Below, piece after piece: positions 6,786 through 8,597 of a DNA stretch of 8,597 nucleotides. Source of the DNA: Microcaldota archaeon (GTDB taxonomy: Archaea > Micrarchaeota > Micrarchaeia > Micrarchaeales > Micrarchaeaceae). A program made the position numbers and the translations under genes. The notes below the pieces were generated by a model that had not been told where the DNA came from, ran no database searches, and worked only from the letters and a program-made list of their open reading frames with translations. Every line of letters begins with the position of its first letter. The stretch's first letter is position 1. Location: contig JAJZDT010000096.1 in NCBI GenBank assembly GCA_021851535.1, positions 1-8,597 on the forward strand, written 5' to 3'.

Positions 6786-7802
6786 ATGAACCTGCAGAAG
6801 GTTATTTATATTATTAATAATCCATATTTATTTATGATTATAACGACTAAAGTTACACCAATTTGCACATCTGAACGAATCGTTAAACTCATACGTTTCA
6901 CAGATATGTTCGGGGCAGATAGAATAATGCCAGTATCCAATGATGGAAAACTAATAAGGAGGGATATCGAATATGCAATTGATGCATGTCCAAAAGGCAC
7001 ATTTTTAGATCTGGCATATAGAAATTTGCAAAACATAGACTTAAGCTTTCTAAATCTTTGTGGAGCAAATTTTAGATGTGCGAATATGTATGATTCGACT
7101 ATTATAGGCGCAAACGTATGCGCCGCAGATTTTGCTGGCGCATATACAGTAAATCTTAAACGAAATGCCCAGACCAAAAGTCATGGCTCTAATCTCGAAT
7201 CTGAATCGATTATTTTTTCCTCAAATCCCGACAGTTATAAAAAAACAGCAATGGAAATGGAATTTTCACTGACACATAATTACTTTGGGATTGTAAGAGT
7301 AGAACAATCTATAGAAAATGATAATCACACGATGATAAAACTTGCACCGGAGGTAAAACCAAATAGGCAAATAGTTAGAAATTTGCTCGCGTTTGCGCGT
7401 TTTTGCGACATTACCGTTGATATGAGCGGGATGTTTCTTAGCGGATTAGATATGAGCGGAATGGATTTTTCTTATGTAAAATTTGTAGGCACGTATTTTA
7501 TATCATGCAATATGGCGTATTCAAATTTTAAAAATGCGGATATGTTTATGTCTCATCTAGGGGTAAATTTATATAAAGCAGATATTGGAATGGCAAAAAA
7601 TCTTGAATATGCAAAAATAACGTATGTACTAACAGATGGGGATAACTACAAGTTGCTTGCACGTTTAGAGGAGCAAACGACAACAGGGGGTAGAGGAAAA
7701 ATTAAGCAGGTCGAAGTTTTAAGTCAACAACAGGCGCAACAGTTAGAACATGAGATATTACACGTTAGTGAAATGGATAAACGTTATTCATTAGAATTTT
7801 GA
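6786..7802 (+). CDS. Pentapeptide-repeat protein with two beta-helix blocks
   Basis: 338 residues. Two stretches show strict five-residue periodicity with Leu, Phe, Met, Ile or Val at the inward central position. Block 1 has centres at 76, 81, 86, 91, 96, 101, 106, 111 and 116. Block 2 has centres at 213, 218, 223, 228, 233, 238, 243, 248, 253 and 258, then slips by one residue. This is the signature of the right-handed quadrilateral beta-helix of the pentapeptide-repeat superfamily. Block 2 is Met-rich (DMSGM and similar). About 95 non-repeat residues separate the blocks, and the C-terminus (about 310-338) is Gln/Glu-rich and probably helical. There is no signal peptide or clear membrane helix, so it is likely cytoplasmic. 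The start is uncertain: ATG at 6834 (Met17) also has a TATA-like element 26 nt upstream and would remove an atypical Ile/Tyr/Asn-rich N-terminus. Function is unknown; the family mostly makes protein contacts, and a few members mimic DNA. Confidence 0.88.
   Translation: MNLQKVIYIINNPYLFMIITTKVTPICTSERIVKLIRFTDMFGADRIMPVSNDGKLIRRDIEYAIDACPKGTFLDLAYRNLQNIDLSFLNLCGANFRCANMYDSTIIGANVCAADFAGAYTVNLKRNAQTKSHGSNLESESIIFSSNPDSYKKTAMEMEFSLTHNYFGIVRVEQSIENDNHTMIKLAPEVKPNRQIVRNLLAFARFCDITVDMSGMFLSGLDMSGMDFSYVKFVGTYFISCNMAYSNFKNADMFMSHLGVNLYKADIGMAKNLEYAKITYVLTDGDNYKLLARLEEQTTTGGRGKIKQVEVLSQQQAQQLEHEILHVSEMDKRYSLEF
6805..6812 (+). promoter_or_regulatory. Alternative TATA-like element for a leaderless start at 6834
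   Basis: TTTATATT is centred about 26 nt before the second in-frame ATG (6834), exactly the spacing expected for a leaderless archaeal transcript. If used, the pentapeptide-repeat protein would be 322 residues. It competes with the element at 6748-6756. Confidence 0.25.
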
Positions 7803-7851
7803 TATTTTATCTTGAAATCTTAAACATATCTTTTCTACAAAGTGTTTTATC

Positions 7852-7859
7852 CTTTTAAG
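7852..7859 (+). promoter_or_regulatory. Candidate TATA element of the transglutaminase-like gene
   Basis: CCTTTTAAGTAC in the 77-bp gap 7803-7879 gives a TTTTAAG core centred near 7856, about 24-26 nt before the ATG at 7880, so the transcript would be leaderless or nearly so. Only a poor GGTT sits just before the ATG. Co-transcription from the upstream gene is equally possible. Confidence 0.3.
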
Positions 7860-7879
7860 TACTAAAAATTATTGGTTAT

Positions 7880-8488
7880 ATGGAGCTTGATAGCATTTCT
7901 GATACATATAAAAATTATGATGCAGACTTAATGGGCAAACTCAACCAAATTTACTTAATGATTATATCGCGTTATAAAAATGTGATAGAAAATGCTGAAG
8001 AACTCTCAGTTGCACAGCTTCCTACGCTTGTTACGCCTAAAGCACAAGAGGTTTTGTTGTTAGCATCACAGATATGTTCCGATTATAAACCTTATAACTA
8101 TACAATGGATTTTGAATCCGCTGCAATAAATGCTTTCAAAATTATAAATGATAAAATAGATGAAATAGCACTGTCAGTGCAGTTCTGGTTTACACCTCAA
8201 GACACATTGCATTTTATGGCAGGGGATAAGACGGATAAGGCAATTGTATTATGCAGTCTTTTAATAACATTAGGCAACCCGTCGAGTAAAGTGGTAATTG
8301 TAAGCAAAGAGGAGCATCGTGGTATTTATGTATATGCACAATTAAACAAAGAATGTTTATTGTTTAATTTTGTGAACAATACATACATGCTTTTTGACAA
8401 TAAAGAATCGCTCTTAGAACATGTAAAAATACATGAATCTGACGCAGCATATGAATTCAACGACCAATCATACGCTGACATTGCGTAA
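7880..8488 (+). CDS. Transglutaminase-like fold protein lacking the catalytic cysteine
   Basis: 202 residues, no signal peptide or membrane segment. The N-terminal half (1-105) appears mostly helical. Residues 108-165 resemble the archaeal/bacterial transglutaminase-like core: DTLHFMAGDKTDKAIVLCSL continues into a helix and LGN turn, then a KVVIVS strand, EEHRGIYVYAQL and a LLFNF strand. In active members the segment reads GDCxDKAxLLxSLLxxLG, with catalytic Cys after GD, a His at the start of the next strand pair and an Asp in LDP. Here Lys117 replaces the Cys, His146 may represent the His, and Asn163 stands where Asp is expected. A non-enzymatic binding role is therefore inferred if the family call is right. 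The family assignment rests on this one motif region and is moderate. It follows the pentapeptide-repeat gene on the same strand with a 77-bp gap, so the two may be co-expressed. Tandem stops (TAATAATAA) end the frame. Confidence 0.8.
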   Translation: MELDSISDTYKNYDADLMGKLNQIYLMIISRYKNVIENAEELSVAQLPTLVTPKAQEVLLLASQICSDYKPYNYTMDFESAAINAFKIINDKIDEIALSVQFWFTPQDTLHFMAGDKTDKAIVLCSLLITLGNPSSKVVIVSKEEHRGIYVYAQLNKECLLFNFVNNTYMLFDNKESLLEHVKIHESDAAYEFNDQSYADIA

Positions 8489-8504
8489 TAATAAAAAATG
8501 AGCT

Positions 8505-8597
8505 TTATCTCTTACGGTTAATTGCTTTGAGCTTTTTTCTGTGCACCGCACGAACTTTACTTATCTTCACTTTTCTATACGCGATATAATCATTAAG
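8505..8597 (-). CDS. C-terminal end of a convergent gene with a Lys/Arg-rich tail (partial)
   Basis: Reading in from the right edge, the minus strand encodes 30 residues and a TAA stop (8507-8505). The translation ends in KVRAVHRKKLKAINRKR and carries about 12 Lys/Arg in its last 23 residues, with one His. The strong bias towards basic residues in one open frame suggests a real gene end, as in ribosomal or other nucleic-acid-binding proteins, but 30 residues are too few to name it. It converges on the transglutaminase-like gene with 16 bp between the stops. The N-terminus lies outside the window. Confidence 0.5.
   Translation of the reverse strand, partial: LNDYIAYRKVKISKVRAVHRKKLKAINRKR

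Noticed and set aside
6806..7177. Minus-strand open frame of 123 codons
   Set aside because: It is a shadow of the pentapeptide-repeat gene; the strict five-residue periodicity on the plus strand identifies the true frame.
1..8597. CRISPR array, insertion sequence, tRNA or rRNA
   Set aside because: No regularly spaced repeats, transposase-like frame, terminal inverted repeats or cloverleaf-forming segment were seen; the non-coding stretches are all about 100 bp or shorter.

Overview
The window looks archaeal, AT-rich, and probably from a small-genome DPANN lineage such as the ARMAN/Micrarchaeota group. The archaeal call rests on AT-rich TATA-like elements 20-50 nt upstream of starts, GGAG or GGTG Shine-Dalgarno sites at some genes and near-leaderless starts at others, and a giant secreted Asn/Tyr/Ser-rich protein with many N-glycosylation sequons. 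The lineage is inferred from gene style only; there is no rRNA or other phylogenetic marker here.

Layout: (1) 1-4615, minus strand: one uninterrupted reading frame of at least 1538 codons that starts at 4615 and runs off the left edge. It has a signal peptide and reads as a giant cell-surface protein. It has its own TATA box and Shine-Dalgarno site in the 104-bp gap 4616-4719. (2) 4720-6685, minus strand: a tight three-gene operon (gaps of 9 bp and 1 bp), transcribed in the order 6685>6260, 6250>5474, 5472>4720. The first gene encodes a stand-alone RCK/TrkA-N nucleotide-binding domain. The next two encode two-helix pore subunits, each fused to an RCK-N domain, as in prokaryotic RCK-gated potassium channels. 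(3) 6686-6785: a divergent promoter region with TATA-like elements in both directions and a perfect 8-bp inverted repeat. (4) 6786-7802, plus strand: a pentapeptide-repeat protein with two separate repeat blocks. (5) 7880-8488, plus strand: a small protein with a transglutaminase-like core that lacks the catalytic cysteine. (6) 8505-8597, minus strand: the Lys/Arg-rich C-terminal end of a convergent gene that enters from the right edge.

The most striking content is the channel operon. Both membrane subunits align without gaps to the TVGYGDxxP potassium-filter register, but one reads AVGYEAKIP and the other NVSYPNLIP. The three RCK domains also align without gaps to each other and show stepwise loss of the nucleotide-binding motif (intact, partial, absent). 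This suggests a heteromeric, divided-labour channel: one soluble ligand-sensing subunit plus two diverged pore subunits whose ion selectivity cannot be assumed to be for potassium. No mobile element, CRISPR array, tRNA or rRNA was seen.
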